Positions 7,387 through 16,650 of a stretch of DNA of 64,000 bases are shown one piece after another. A program made the translations under genes and the position numbers. Within the stretch, counting starts at the first letter, position 1, and each line of letters starts with the position of its first letter. This DNA comes from Parachlamydiales bacterium. Lineage in GTDB: Bacteria; Chlamydiota; Chlamydiia; Chlamydiales; JABDDJ01. The notes beneath the pieces were generated by a model. It saw nothing but the letters and a program-made list of their open reading frames with translations, had not been told where the DNA came from and searched no databases. Location of the stretch: contig JBAZCF010000001.1 of the NCBI GenBank assembly GCA_041671045.1, positions 625,630 through 689,629 of the forward strand. Reading direction: 5' to 3'.

Positions 7387-8568
7387 TTATTTAAAATTCG
7401 GAATGGCTCTAACCATGAATTCATCGAAAAGAGGAACTGTAAAAGTTAGTTCACCGTGAGCAGGGCTATAGATCATTCCCTTTTTAATCAATTTTGATCT
7501 AACAGGGGCAAGACTTGTTATTTTGAAATTTAAGATATCCGCAATATCCCCACTTCTGTGAGAACCTGGACCCAGCTCAGCCATCGCTCTTAAAAAATTC
7601 TTCTCACTTGGAATTAGACGATCAAATCTAACCCGGAAAAAATTCTTATCCAGGCGCTGAATGACCATGTTTGTCGCTTCTTGAATGACTTTTAAGGTAA
7701 TTGGACTTGCTTTAGCATGATTCCATGATTGATAACCCCACTCTTGAAGAAAGTAGGGATATCCTTTTGTCATTCTATAGATTTCAGCTAGAGCATCAGG
7801 TTCGAAAACAACCCCTTCGACTTGAGCAGGGTCATTTAGAGCTTTGGCGGCATCAGTTTCTGATAATGCTCCAATATCGGGGAAGTTGAAAAGCCTTTCT
7901 GCATACGATTTGGAGTCTCCTGCTAATCCCGGTAAAATTGGTAAGCCGGTTCCTAATAGGACTAAAGGAAGTTGACGTTGCTGTATTTTGTGCATCGCCA
8001 TGATTAACGCGCCAAGCTCTTTTTGAGAGAAATATTGAATTTCATCGATAAAAATTGCAATGGCACTTTTACGGTCCTCAGCAGCCTCTCCAAGAGCTAC
8101 AAAAAGATTAGGAAGATCGATTTCCAAATCTCCACTATCAGCTGCCCCTCTTTCGGGTTCAATATCTAAACCAATTGTGACATCATTAACTGTTACGTTA
8201 AGAGCTGAAATGAAGCTGCGTAAGACAGATAAGCCACGTTTAACTTTATTGCCAAGACCAGCAATCCGATCCAATTCAAAAAGCAGCTTCCAAAGATGAG
8301 GCGCAATTAATGCTCCCAATGTTTTACCTTCATGAGCTTCGATTAAAATTGTTCGATAGCCTTCTTCCCTTGCTTTGTGTTCAATTTCATTTAGTAGAAC
8401 TGTTTTTCCTACACCCCGAAGTCCTGTAAGTAGCATGCTTTTTTCAGGCCGTTTTCGTTTGATGCGCCCTAAAAGAATGGCGGCTTCTTCAAGAATTGGG
8501 TCTCTTCCAACTAATTCAGGTGGTGGCGCGCCAGCGCCAGGGGAGAAAGGGTTTTTGATACGATCCAT
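7387..8568 (-). CDS. AAA/STAND-type ATPase
   Basis: A 393-residue P-loop ATPase of the AAA_16/archaeal-ATPase-like kind. Walker A is GLRGVGKT (49-56), Walker B is AIFIDEIQ (about 170-178), and the C-terminal third is a winged-helix-like region (about 320-385). Proteins of this type are common in mobile elements and defence or toxin loci, but no partner gene is next to it. A broken copy of its middle part lies at 10514-10740. Its upstream region holds repeated TTTATACC boxes. Role unknown beyond ATP hydrolysis. Confidence 0.82.
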   Translation of the reverse strand: MDRIKNPFSPGAGAPPPELVGRDPILEEAAILLGRIKRKRPEKSMLLTGLRGVGKTVLLNEIEHKAREEGYRTILIEAHEGKTLGALIAPHLWKLLFELDRIAGLGNKVKRGLSVLRSFISALNVTVNDVTIGLDIEPERGAADSGDLEIDLPNLFVALGEAAEDRKSAIAIFIDEIQYFSQKELGALIMAMHKIQQRQLPLVLLGTGLPILPGLAGDSKSYAERLFNFPDIGALSETDAAKALNDPAQVEGVVFEPDALAEIYRMTKGYPYFLQEWGYQSWNHAKASPITLKVIQEATNMVIQRLDKNFFRVRFDRLIPSEKNFLRAMAELGPGSHRSGDIADILNFKITSLAPVRSKLIKKGMIYSPAHGELTFTVPLFDEFMVRAIPNFK

Positions 8569-8581
8569 GCATTTATTCCTA

Positions 8582-8625
8582 TTTATACCCGTTTATACCT
8601 GAAATCGAGAATAAACGCGTATAAA
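8582..8625 (-). promoter_or_regulatory. Repeated TTTATAC boxes upstream of the ATPase
   Basis: TTTATACC occurs at 8582-8589 and 8592-8599, and the inverted form GTATAAA at 8619-8625. All lie within 60 nt upstream of the ATPase start, so they are candidate operator or promoter elements. Confidence 0.35.
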
Positions 8626-8739
8626 TTTCAAAGTCATTTCAGGTCTTTATTTTTACCTTGGGAAAATATGCTTTTTTAGGCATAATTAAAATCAGCACTC
8701 AAAAGGATATAGACAAATACCTATTTAATCGGTGATATT

Positions 8740-8754
8740 ACCTATCAGATAGGT
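8740..8754. promoter_or_regulatory. Inverted repeat ACCTATC-A-GATAGGT
   Basis: A perfect 7-bp inverted repeat with a 1-nt spacer, between two minus-strand genes, with two further CCTAT/ACCTAT partial copies close by (about 8720 and 8741). It looks like a repressor site, but no regulator is next to it. Confidence 0.3.
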
Positions 8755-8863
8755 TTAATCTGCTAGAGTATTTATTTTCAAATAAGAATGTCGAAAAGAT
8801 CCAGTCTCCATTTTAGAGTGTCTCTTACAGAAAGAGCCGAGATGCTCAGATACTGACGATGAT

Positions 8864-10210
8864 TTATTGGGATTTGAGGTACTGTAAAAGGTCGTGATCT
8901 TGAAAGGCTATTTCTATAGTCTGTGGGTCTATCGTCCCATTCTTTGAATTCATTACAAGATTTTGCAGAATCTTGGACATATTCCTAATTATATGATCAC
9001 TATTGTGCCCCGCTTCGAGCATATAAATACCTTTCTCTAGAGATGTTTTAAGGGCATTTGCATATGGAATTTTTTGTATTTCTTCAAAGTCGTAAATACT
9101 TCTTAAGGGAGAGCATAAACCATTTTTCATAAGTATCACCTGCGTTTCTTTTTGCATTTGATCAAGAACAAATTTCATGACCGATTCGACATTCTTTCCT
9201 TGACGATTTATGTAAAAACTGCCGCCAGCAAGCATTGAAACTGGCCCGGGAATTGGCGCAAAATCATACTTTTCACTTATCTCTCCATTCTCATATGCTA
9301 AGGAATATGCAACATCACTCCATATTAATGCTAAGGCACAATTTTTCTCTTTCAGTACTTCTACTTGGGTCATCGCGTCTGTCTTATAAAAATCATTGGA
9401 TGCATCGTATTTTTTTAGCTCTACATAGAATTGTGTCGCTTGAATTGTTTCTGGAGCATTTAGGATACATTGAACTGCTTTGCTATCTTCCCACCCCCAT
9501 CTTTTTTTCATTAGACCGCCTCCAAAGCTATAAGCAAAATTGGCCCATTCATGATAGATGAAATAAGGGGCCCCTTGTAGGCAAATCCCATAAATTTTTT
9601 GATCCGGACGATGAAAAAAAGCGACAATTCTCTTAAACTCTTGCCAGGTTTTCGGCGAAGCAAGATCGACATTGTATATATCCCAGTATTGTCGTTTATA
9701 AGTTTCGTTAGAAAAAAGCTCCTTATTGTAGGCTAAAATCATAGTATTTGCTGTAAAGGGGATTGCGTAAGCTTCTATATCAACTCCTGCAGCATCTTGA
9801 TACCAACCCACTTCTTTCCAGCAGTTTTGAAAAAGATCTACCTCAAATGGAAAAAACCCTTTGACCAGTTGGTTTGGAAATTTTGCTTTAAGTTCTGCTA
9901 GAGATATCACAACATTGTGTGAAATGTAGCTTGCAAGCGCAGTATTGTATTGCAAGATTAGATCATAAATTCCGCTTCCCCCAAAAAGATCGAGATCAGC
10001 CTTTTCAATCATAGCTTCATAGGGCATCAGCTCGAATTGTATTGTGGTTGGGTTAGCTTCGGAGTTTTTTCTTAAAGATAGTTCTCTCATCGAACGTGTT
10101 GTAGGAACATCCTCAGCAAGGACTTTTATTGACGCTGAAAGAAGGGGGCCTTGGTAAAATAGCACTATGAATATACCCAGAATTATTTTTTCGGCTAAAA
10201 GCATTCTCAT
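8864..10210 (-). CDS. Extracellular solute-binding protein, orphan
   Basis: About 448 residues from the ATG at 10210 (a GTG at 10228 and an ATG at 10204 are in frame too). A signal peptide or membrane anchor (EKIILGIFIVLFYQGPLLSA) is followed by a family-1 sugar-type solute-binding fold: AYAIPFTANTMILAYNKELF, then SPKTWQEFKRIVAFF, and GGSFYINRQGKNVESVMKFV near the end. Such proteins feed ABC importers, but no permease or ATPase gene lies nearby. Unless it uses a transporter encoded elsewhere, it may have another job. No lipobox Cys is seen. Substrate unknown. Confidence 0.8.
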   Translation of the reverse strand: MRMLLAEKIILGIFIVLFYQGPLLSASIKVLAEDVPTTRSMRELSLRKNSEANPTTIQFELMPYEAMIEKADLDLFGGSGIYDLILQYNTALASYISHNVVISLAELKAKFPNQLVKGFFPFEVDLFQNCWKEVGWYQDAAGVDIEAYAIPFTANTMILAYNKELFSNETYKRQYWDIYNVDLASPKTWQEFKRIVAFFHRPDQKIYGICLQGAPYFIYHEWANFAYSFGGGLMKKRWGWEDSKAVQCILNAPETIQATQFYVELKKYDASNDFYKTDAMTQVEVLKEKNCALALIWSDVAYSLAYENGEISEKYDFAPIPGPVSMLAGGSFYINRQGKNVESVMKFVLDQMQKETQVILMKNGLCSPLRSIYDFEEIQKIPYANALKTSLEKGIYMLEAGHNSDHIIRNMSKILQNLVMNSKNGTIDPQTIEIAFQDHDLLQYLKSQ

Positions 10211-10342
10211 CTCGCGCGGGTTAAACACAAATCATGTGTTAATCCGCCATTTATATATATTGCAAACAGGCAGATTACGCATTTTTTTATAGAAATTAGT
10301 CCTAAAAGTACTCCTCGGAGTAATTAACTCCAATAGCCCTAG

Positions 10343-10512
10343 CTATTTTAACTTTCCACAATACACATTACAGTTGTATTCATATTTTATCTTAGAGCTT
10401 ACGCAAAACTCATTAAAAATTTCTTCTAGCCTGTTCATCATAGGCATATAGTTAGAATGCTCTTTTCTGGGTGTGTAAGAAGATGAAAGCAGTCTTCCTT
10501 CTGAAATCGCTC
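10343..10512 (-). pseudogene. Gene relic with frameshift, family uncertain
   Basis: The minus strand reads FKERFQKEDCFHLLTH and then, in another frame, YTPRKEHSNYMPMMNRLEEI up to a stop at 10343. The two pieces look like the tail of one protein broken by a frameshift. I do not recognise the family with certainty. The relic directly abuts the broken ATPase copy. Confidence 0.35.
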
Positions 10513-10513
10513 T

Positions 10514-10740
10514 TTAAAAACTCTTATCCAAGCGCGGAATGACCATACTTGTGGCGTCTTGAACTACCTTTAAGCTAATGGGACTTGCTTTTGCATGATT
10601 CCATGATTGATAACCCCACTCTTGAAGAAAGTAGGGATACCATTTTGTCATTCTATAGATTTCAGCTAATGCATCAGGTTCAAAAACAGCAGCCCCTCTT
10701 TCGGGTAGCTTTTGGGATTTTAGAGAGGGCTGCAGCATAA
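10514..10740 (-). pseudogene. Internally deleted fragment of the AAA ATPase
   Basis: The frame reads FEPDALAEIYRMTKWYPYF and SWNHAKASPISLKVVQDATS, nearly identical to the 7387-8568 ATPase over about 58 residues. At its start the fragment jumps to the segment that encodes ERGAA in the intact gene (about 8140-8157), so about 340 bp is missing. It is a decayed partial duplication with no P-loop and no independent function. Confidence 0.8.
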
Positions 10741-10797
10741 TTTTAGATCAGTTTTTTCAGCCAGGTCTGGCCCCATATCATACTTTGCGTATTTGCA

Positions 10798-11424
10798 TTA
10801 AGAAGCAAAAGTTCTGACCAGAAATTGAAAAGATCCTAGGGGCGCGTTAAGGGTCTGTTCGACTAATCTCGGGAAAGCAAGCATACGTCTTGATACATCT
10901 TCATCTGACCACGGATAGATCCCCTTGTCAGTCATAAAAAGATAACCTGAAAGAATAAATTCTGCACACTCCAACGGATTATCTGTTTTGAAAATTCCTT
11001 CCTCGCAGCCTTGTTTGATGACTATAGCATATAAAGGGGCGTTCGTAACCAATGTAGCAGCAAACAAACGCAGATGCAGGGCTTCATTGCCTGTTTCATG
11101 AAGTTGGTCCAAAATAAACTGGTTATCTTTGGCAATGTGGCCCGTTTCAACCAAGGCCTGCATTTTTTGCAGCGCATCTCCTTTAGTGTTTTTGATACAC
11201 GCTTGCATCTTGATAAAGTTGCCCTCAACTATATCTTTAACTACTGCCTCAAGAATTTCCTCTTTGGACTTAAAGTAATGGTAAATGGTCCCTTTGGCTA
11301 TGTTAAGAACCTCCATTACGTCTTGAATGGAGGTTTGATCATATTTTTTCTTTAAGAATAAAAAACGGGCAGCATTAATAATATCTGCCCTTCTTTCAGA
11401 GGCTTTTTTGACGACTCTTGCCAT
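10798..11424 (-). CDS. TetR-family transcriptional repressor
   Basis: A 208-residue regulator with an N-terminal TetR HTH (about 12-58) ending in the typical GTIYHYFKSKEEILEAVV, and a ligand-binding C-terminal domain of unknown specificity. It lies 31 nt downstream of the P450 gene on the same strand and is probably co-transcribed. The palindrome upstream of the P450 gene is a TetR-type operator, so the protein likely represses P450-tetR as one unit and is released by a substrate of the pathway. Confidence 0.88.
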   Translation of the reverse strand: MARVVKKASERRADIINAARFLFLKKKYDQTSIQDVMEVLNIAKGTIYHYFKSKEEILEAVVKDIVEGNFIKMQACIKNTKGDALQKMQALVETGHIAKDNQFILDQLHETGNEALHLRLFAATLVTNAPLYAIVIKQGCEEGIFKTDNPLECAEFILSGYLFMTDKGIYPWSDEDVSRRMLAFPRLVEQTLNAPLGSFQFLVRTFAS

Positions 11425-11455
11425 AAATGAAACTTTTAAAGCCTATGTGAATCTT

Positions 11456-12802
11456 TTATATTTTTTTTAATGTCAGTTCCACAGGTTCAACTCTAAGGAA
11501 CGAATGTCCAGGAATTGTACTCAATTCATTTTTTTTGGGAAAAGATTCAATTTCATAGCGGCTAAGAAGTGCCCCAATCATACGGCTGATTTCAGCTTTT
11601 GCAAGCCACTGTCCAGGACAAAAATGGACATTTTCATTGAATATTGAGCTTCCAGCAAGAAGTGGTGCAGCAATGATGGTTTCCCCCTTAGAGATAGGAT
11701 ACTCCCAGCTTGTTCCATCATGCTCAACCATAAATACAATATCCTTACTCGCTGTACGTGAAAAGAAAGGTACCGACGTATAGTTACTGAAGCAATCAGC
11801 GATAAAACTATTTAATTTTGATTCGCGTTCACTTGAAAGAGAAGCGTTATCCTTTCGAATGATTTCTTGCAATTTGGGATTTTGACCTAGACGCCATAAG
11901 ATATATTGTAAAGCTGAAGATGTCGTTTCAGAACCGGCGAGATAAATGAGCATCAACATTCCAGCCAACTGAATCTTTGAAAAATCCTTCTTCTCTAAAG
12001 CAACGATAAAGTCGCCACTGCTTTGACTAATGGCTGAGCGCAGTGTATCTAAAGCAGAATTATACCGTTGGATATGTTTTTCAGAAGGACGCCCCCACTT
12101 TTTTATGAATTGGTAACTCGCTGCAAAAGATGCACCCTTTCCGATTTGTTGGAAATCATCCATAGTGCCTGGATGACTTAAAAACACACGTGCCAAAACA
12201 GCCACAGTATAAGTTTCTGCAAAGCGTTTGGCAGAAAAAGAACCCTTTTCTGCGTAAGCATCCAAAACTAGTGTCACAACATCGTCAATTTTGGGTCTTA
12301 GCTGATGAATTTGACTTTCTTTAATGTAATCCAATAATGGTCTCTTATAACTCCTTACATGATCTTTTGAGCAAGTTAATAGAAATGAATTGCGATCCAC
12401 CGCAACACCTGGACAAAGATCTCTTAATAAATGGAGGAAAGCATTGTCTTCATCTGTCTCAAAATATCCTGAAGGGTCATTACGATAATGTTTTGATAAG
12501 GCTGAGATAGCCCATTTTGATGAGAGGATATGTCCATTTTTATTGAACAGAAACTGAAGAGCATTAATTGAATTGCCGCTGTAAATTTGTTTAGTAACAA
12601 CTTCGTTTATACTTCTGTAATAGATCAAGGATAATTCATTGTAAGTACCATGCATAAATCGTATAGGTAGAGATACCATCCACTTTAACCATCTTGTTGT
12701 GATATTCTGATTATTTATCTCTATAGACACAACCGCTTCTTCTTGAATGGGTTGTGTTAATCGACAACTGCTGAAAGTATAAATTGCATTAAAAAGACTC
12801 AT
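11456..12802 (-). CDS. Cytochrome P450-like protein with altered ExxR motif
   Basis: About 448 residues from the ATG at 12802, chosen for its GGAGAG ribosome site 4 nt upstream; a GTG at 12841 is in frame but would place the start at the operator. Landmarks, numbered from this start: I-helix AGSETT (about 289-294) and heme-ligand region FNENVHFCPGQWLAKAEI with Cys at about 395. The K-helix ExxR, almost invariant in P450s, reads DCFS (about 336-339), just before SVPFFSRTAS, so both the Glu and the Arg are gone. It may still bind heme, as a few natural ExxR variants do, or may be a non-monooxygenase. No ferredoxin or reductase gene is nearby. Confidence 0.82.
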   Translation of the reverse strand: MSLFNAIYTFSSCRLTQPIQEEAVVSIEINNQNITTRWLKWMVSLPIRFMHGTYNELSLIYYRSINEVVTKQIYSGNSINALQFLFNKNGHILSSKWAISALSKHYRNDPSGYFETDEDNAFLHLLRDLCPGVAVDRNSFLLTCSKDHVRSYKRPLLDYIKESQIHQLRPKIDDVVTLVLDAYAEKGSFSAKRFAETYTVAVLARVFLSHPGTMDDFQQIGKGASFAASYQFIKKWGRPSEKHIQRYNSALDTLRSAISQSSGDFIVALEKKDFSKIQLAGMLMLIYLAGSETTSSALQYILWRLGQNPKLQEIIRKDNASLSSERESKLNSFIADCFSNYTSVPFFSRTASKDIVFMVEHDGTSWEYPISKGETIIAAPLLAGSSIFNENVHFCPGQWLAKAEISRMIGALLSRYEIESFPKKNELSTIPGHSFLRVEPVELTLKKI

Positions 12803-12842
12803 AAATCTCTCCATGTTTTGAGTTTTGAATCTATAATACACG

Positions 12843-12861
12843 TTGACCGACCGTCGGTCAA
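12843..12861. promoter_or_regulatory. Perfect palindromic TetR-type operator
   Basis: TTGACCGAC-C-GTCGGTCAA: two 9-bp arms around one base, 41-59 nt upstream of the P450 ATG. This is the classic size and GACCGACNGTCGGTC shape of TetR/AcrR operators. Its first arm also reads TTGACC, a possible -35 box, so binding would block the promoter. Confidence 0.75.
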
Positions 12862-13070
12862 TATGGAAATGAATTTATCCGAAACTGGATTTGTACTTTC
12901 AAGTTAGAGAGCTAATCTTCGTTTAAGGTTTTTTACGCTACCAGGAAATGAAATTAAATTTTGTGGACACGCCACCGTATGCAGGAATGGGCAACAAAAA
13001 CAGGAATATTATCGTGAAAATATTTCATCATCATCAACTATTAGAATTGAAATTTGGTTAGCTTCTCTCT

Positions 13071-13643
13071 TCATATTAATTGCATGTTGTATTCGCTTAG
13101 CGTAAGTCGATAAAGAACATGTCTGCTCAATCTGTGTTCTTTTGGTAGTTTTGGGTGATTAAAATCGTCCTTAGGATCGTGCTGCATACCTATGCGTTTC
13201 ATAACAATTTGAGAACGCAGATTATGAATGGGAGTAAAGGCCACAATCTCGTTAAAATGAAATTGCTTGAATCCGTAGCCAAGCGCTGCTTTTGCACCTT
13301 CTGATGCATAGCCCTTTCCCCAATGCTTGTAGGCAAGCCGATATCCTAACTCAATATTTGGTGAAAAAGATGCTTCAAAGTCCACTTCTTCTAAACCAAT
13401 TCTTCCTATGAACTCACCCGTTTCTATGAGAAAAACGGCCCATTTCCCCCATCCATATTTTTCAATATGATCGTGAGCAGATTGCAGTGATGTATTACTT
13501 TCTTCTCGAGTCCAAGTGGCAGGAAAAAATTCCATTACCCTCGGATCGGCATTGAGCTCTGCAAAAAGCTCTAAATCTTTCTCACACCATTGCCTCAATA
13601 CTAAGCGCTCTGATTCGATAATTGTATTCTTATTATTATGCAT
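13071..13643 (-). CDS. GNAT acetyltransferase, RimJ/RimL-like
   Basis: About 190 residues from the ATG at 13643. It matches the RimJ/RimL type of GNAT N-acetyltransferase: ESERLVLRQW at the start, ELGYRLAYKHWGKGYASEGA as the acetyl-CoA-binding region, and NLRSQIVMKRIGM near the end. Substrate may be a ribosomal-protein N-terminus, an amino acid or a drug. The open frame runs upstream to 13709, but those 22 residues (EAIKHFRDFCVKN) belong to the adjacent AlbA_2 pseudogene, so the internal ATG is the likely true start. Confidence 0.82.
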   Translation of the reverse strand: MHNNKNTIIESERLVLRQWCEKDLELFAELNADPRVMEFFPATWTREESNTSLQSAHDHIEKYGWGKWAVFLIETGEFIGRIGLEEVDFEASFSPNIELGYRLAYKHWGKGYASEGAKAALGYGFKQFHFNEIVAFTPIHNLRSQIVMKRIGMQHDPKDDFNHPKLPKEHRLSRHVLYRLTLSEYNMQLI

Positions 13644-14050
13644 TTGCTTCGTTATTAAAAAATGGAGATTTTTCACACAAAAATCTCGAAAATGTTTTAT
13701 GGCTTCCAAATCAAGGTCTTCAAAGCGAGCTTGTGGACAAATTTGAGCGGAGAAATCAGGTTCTCCTTTAATACGTAAATGTAATCTTGTGATTAAATCT
13801 GACTTGGTTTTTTCTAAGTTGGAACATGCGTGACTGCCGACAATGATTCGGGCTGTTTGTCTGAAACGCTTAAAATGATATGTCCTCCACCTTCATTTGC
13901 AAGAGCACAGCAATATTTTGTTAACTTATCGCTATCAAAGCCATTTTTAGCTTCTTTGAATTCCAGGTGTTCATTTTCTTTGCATTTCAGACAAGCATGC
14001 AGTTGTTCAATAGTTACAGTAATAATGTCATCTGATTTAGTTTCACTTCT
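13644..14050 (-). pseudogene. AlbA_2 (Schlafen/AAA_4)-domain protein, broken
   Basis: The minus strand reads KENEHLEFKEAKNGFDSDKL and then KYCCALANEGGGHIILSVSD, the start of an AlbA_2/AAA_4 domain (LEFKEA ... ANEGGG). Near 13840 the frame shifts, after which NLEKTKSDLITRLHLRIKGE and ARFEDLDLEAIKHFRDF follow, also typical of this family. One frameshift plus loss of the C-terminal half makes it a pseudogene. The family includes putative transcriptional regulators and defence proteins. Confidence 0.7.
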
Positions 14051-14073
14051 TCAATAAATACTGATCTAGAACT

Positions 14074-16629
14074 TCATAGCCGTGGATCAATGGGCTCACT
14101 TTCCAAGGCCAATATACCAAATACAGCCTCATGGCATTTATAAAGAGGTTCTCGTTTGACAAATCTTTCTAATGCTTCAATGCCTAATGCATATTCTCTA
14201 AGGGCTAAGGAACGCTTTTTTGCAACATTTCTGACTTTAACGCGCTCTAAATTCTCCTGAACCGAATATTCGGGACCATAAATAATCCTTAAATATTCAC
14301 GTCCGCGACACTTAAGACCTGGCTGAATTAATCCATGAGTACCAACCACAGTAAAATCATAAGGTTTAATAACAAAACCTTCACCACCTTGTTGTTCAGT
14401 TAGTTGTAACCACCAATTCACCGCCTCTTCACAGCTTTGAGTATCTTCGATATGAACGATCTTGGATTGAGTTTCCTTAAAAAGCGAACTGTCTGCTGCA
14501 ACAAGCTGGCTGATTACATCCATGTGCCAGCCATGATCCTTTTCTACATGGACATTGCCTTCGCTTGCAAGAATATGAAATGGAGCTAATTTATAGTCTT
14601 CGATAGATGTGATTGGCCAGCAGTATCGTTCATATGATCGAATGTAATCATCGACCATTTCTAATTTATTGGTAAATTTTGAATAAAGATCAGCAACCTC
14701 AGGGTTCTTTTTAAGCGCCTTTTCAAGCAGTTGTACAGTCATCGATAAGCTCGATTGCGCTGCTGCACCAACAGAAGCGTATTGTTCTTTGATTAACTCC
14801 TGAGCTTTTGCCGACCAAGGCATTAATTCGCAATCCAAACAAATCCAATCAGTATTCAATTTTGCCCATAGATCAGCTTTTTCAACGGCCCCGTGAACTT
14901 TATTCAAAAATTGAGATTCTATTTGAGTATCTGTAAAAAAATTTCTTCCGGTTCTAGTGTAACAAATACCAATTCTTTCTTCATCAACCCCAAAGCGGGT
15001 CTTAACAACATTTGTGTCTTTACAGATAATCACAATAGCTCTTGAACCCATATGTTTTTCTTGACAAATCACTTTGGATATTCTGTTTTTTCGAAAGAAT
15101 CTGAAGGAATCATTGGGATGTTCTAAATATTTGGGATCATCGCTTGTTTCAGTAGGGGACATTGTGGGGGGTAAGTAGATGAGTAATTTGGGATTGATGG
15201 CAAAGCGACTCATCACTTCTAAAGCGGCTATCGAATTTTCTTCAAGAATAGTCACATTATTATGTAAACGAGTTGAAACGATTCTCTTACCCAAGATATC
15301 GCTTAAGCTTAAAATATCGTTCCCCAAACGAACTTTATGATCAGAAACTTCAACTAAAAGCGGTTTTACTGGTTTGGCATATACTTGTTTTGAAACCACA
15401 GATACTAACTCGTTTTCAGGGTATCTCAACGCCGTCAATTTTCCACCAAAAACGCAGCCGTTATCTATATTGATTGTATTATTTAACCAATCTGAAGCTG
15501 GCATGGGTGTATGACCGTAAACCACAATGGCCTTACCCCTATATTCATTAGCCCAAGCATATCTGACGGGTAGACCATACTCATCTGTTTCACCAGTCGT
15601 TTCGCCATAGAGCGCAAACTCTCTCACCGTTTTTGAACCGCGTCCTTGATAACTTTCTTTCATACCAGCATGGGCGACAACCAGTTTACCATCATCCAAC
15701 ACATAATGGCTAACTAAGCCATCAATAAAACCAATCACTCGTTGAATGAAATCTTTGGACTCTCGCTCCAATTGTTCCAAGGAGTCTTGCATGCCATGAG
15801 CTACCTTGACATCTTGACCTTTGAGTTTTCGCATCAATTTTATATCATGATTACCAGGTACGCATAAAGCGATACCTGCTTCTGACATATCCATGACTAA
15901 TTTTAGCACAGCAGGGGTATTAGGTCCTCGGTCAACAAGATCTCCTAAAAAGATTACTTTTCGTCCGTGTGGATTGCTTACAATATATTTGCTGTCGTGG
16001 TGGATGACATATCCAAGAGTCTTGAGAAGTTCTGAAAGTTCTTCGAAACAGCCGTGGATATCTCCAATGATATCAAAAGCTCCATGTTCATGTTTAAGGT
16101 CATTCCACAATTTTACTCTTTGGATAACAGCTGATTCGACTTCCTCTAAAGTTTCAAGCTTATAAACATCCCGAAAGCCTTCCTTTTTGAGATGTTGAAG
16201 GGAGCGTTTGAGTTGATTGCTTTGCTGTTTAATAACATGGTCTCCAAAATTCTTGTCTGCTCTTTTTTTATTGCGTTCGATGCATAATTTTTCGGAAGTA
16301 TTAATCACAATTGCCACAGGAATGCAGTGAAAATCCTTAGCTAAGTTAAGTAAGTTTTTTCTGGAATCTGGTTGGACATTGGTCGCATCAATCACTGTTA
16401 ACTTGCCAGCTGCTAAGCGTTTGGAAGCAATGTAAGCCAGAACGTCAAAAGCATCATTCGTCGCGGACTGGTCATTTGGGTCATCAGAGACAAGGGCACG
16501 GCAATAATCGCTTGAAATTACTTCAGTAGGTTTAAAATGCTTTTGGGCGAATGTTGATTTTCCTGAGCCCGAAATTCCCACGAGGAGGATGAGAGATAAC
16601 TCAGGTATTTTTATGATATTTTGTTCCAT
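14074..16629 (-). CDS. pnkp: Polynucleotide kinase-phosphatase-ligase of the Pnkp-Hen1 RNA-repair system
   Basis: 851 residues, matching the roughly 870 of bacterial Pnkp. Three enzyme modules in order: 5' kinase with P-loop GISGSGKST (18-26); metallophosphatase with GDIHG (189-193), GDLVDRG (229-235), GNHD (259-262) and HAG (320-322); and a ligase-type adenylyltransferase with EKHMGSR (524-530, K525 the likely AMP-accepting Lys). It heals and seals broken RNA, for example tRNA cut by ribotoxins: it removes the 2',3' phosphate, phosphorylates the 5' end and ligates. Hen1 lies 21 nt upstream on the same strand, so they form an operon. All key residues seen are intact. Confidence 0.95.
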   Translation of the reverse strand: MEQNIIKIPELSLILLVGISGSGKSTFAQKHFKPTEVISSDYCRALVSDDPNDQSATNDAFDVLAYIASKRLAAGKLTVIDATNVQPDSRKNLLNLAKDFHCIPVAIVINTSEKLCIERNKKRADKNFGDHVIKQQSNQLKRSLQHLKKEGFRDVYKLETLEEVESAVIQRVKLWNDLKHEHGAFDIIGDIHGCFEELSELLKTLGYVIHHDSKYIVSNPHGRKVIFLGDLVDRGPNTPAVLKLVMDMSEAGIALCVPGNHDIKLMRKLKGQDVKVAHGMQDSLEQLERESKDFIQRVIGFIDGLVSHYVLDDGKLVVAHAGMKESYQGRGSKTVREFALYGETTGETDEYGLPVRYAWANEYRGKAIVVYGHTPMPASDWLNNTINIDNGCVFGGKLTALRYPENELVSVVSKQVYAKPVKPLLVEVSDHKVRLGNDILSLSDILGKRIVSTRLHNNVTILEENSIAALEVMSRFAINPKLLIYLPPTMSPTETSDDPKYLEHPNDSFRFFRKNRISKVICQEKHMGSRAIVIICKDTNVVKTRFGVDEERIGICYTRTGRNFFTDTQIESQFLNKVHGAVEKADLWAKLNTDWICLDCELMPWSAKAQELIKEQYASVGAAAQSSLSMTVQLLEKALKKNPEVADLYSKFTNKLEMVDDYIRSYERYCWPITSIEDYKLAPFHILASEGNVHVEKDHGWHMDVISQLVAADSSLFKETQSKIVHIEDTQSCEEAVNWWLQLTEQQGGEGFVIKPYDFTVVGTHGLIQPGLKCRGREYLRIIYGPEYSVQENLERVKVRNVAKKRSLALREYALGIEALERFVKREPLYKCHEAVFGILALESEPIDPRL

Positions 16630-16650
16630 AGGAAGTACGGATTCTGCTAT

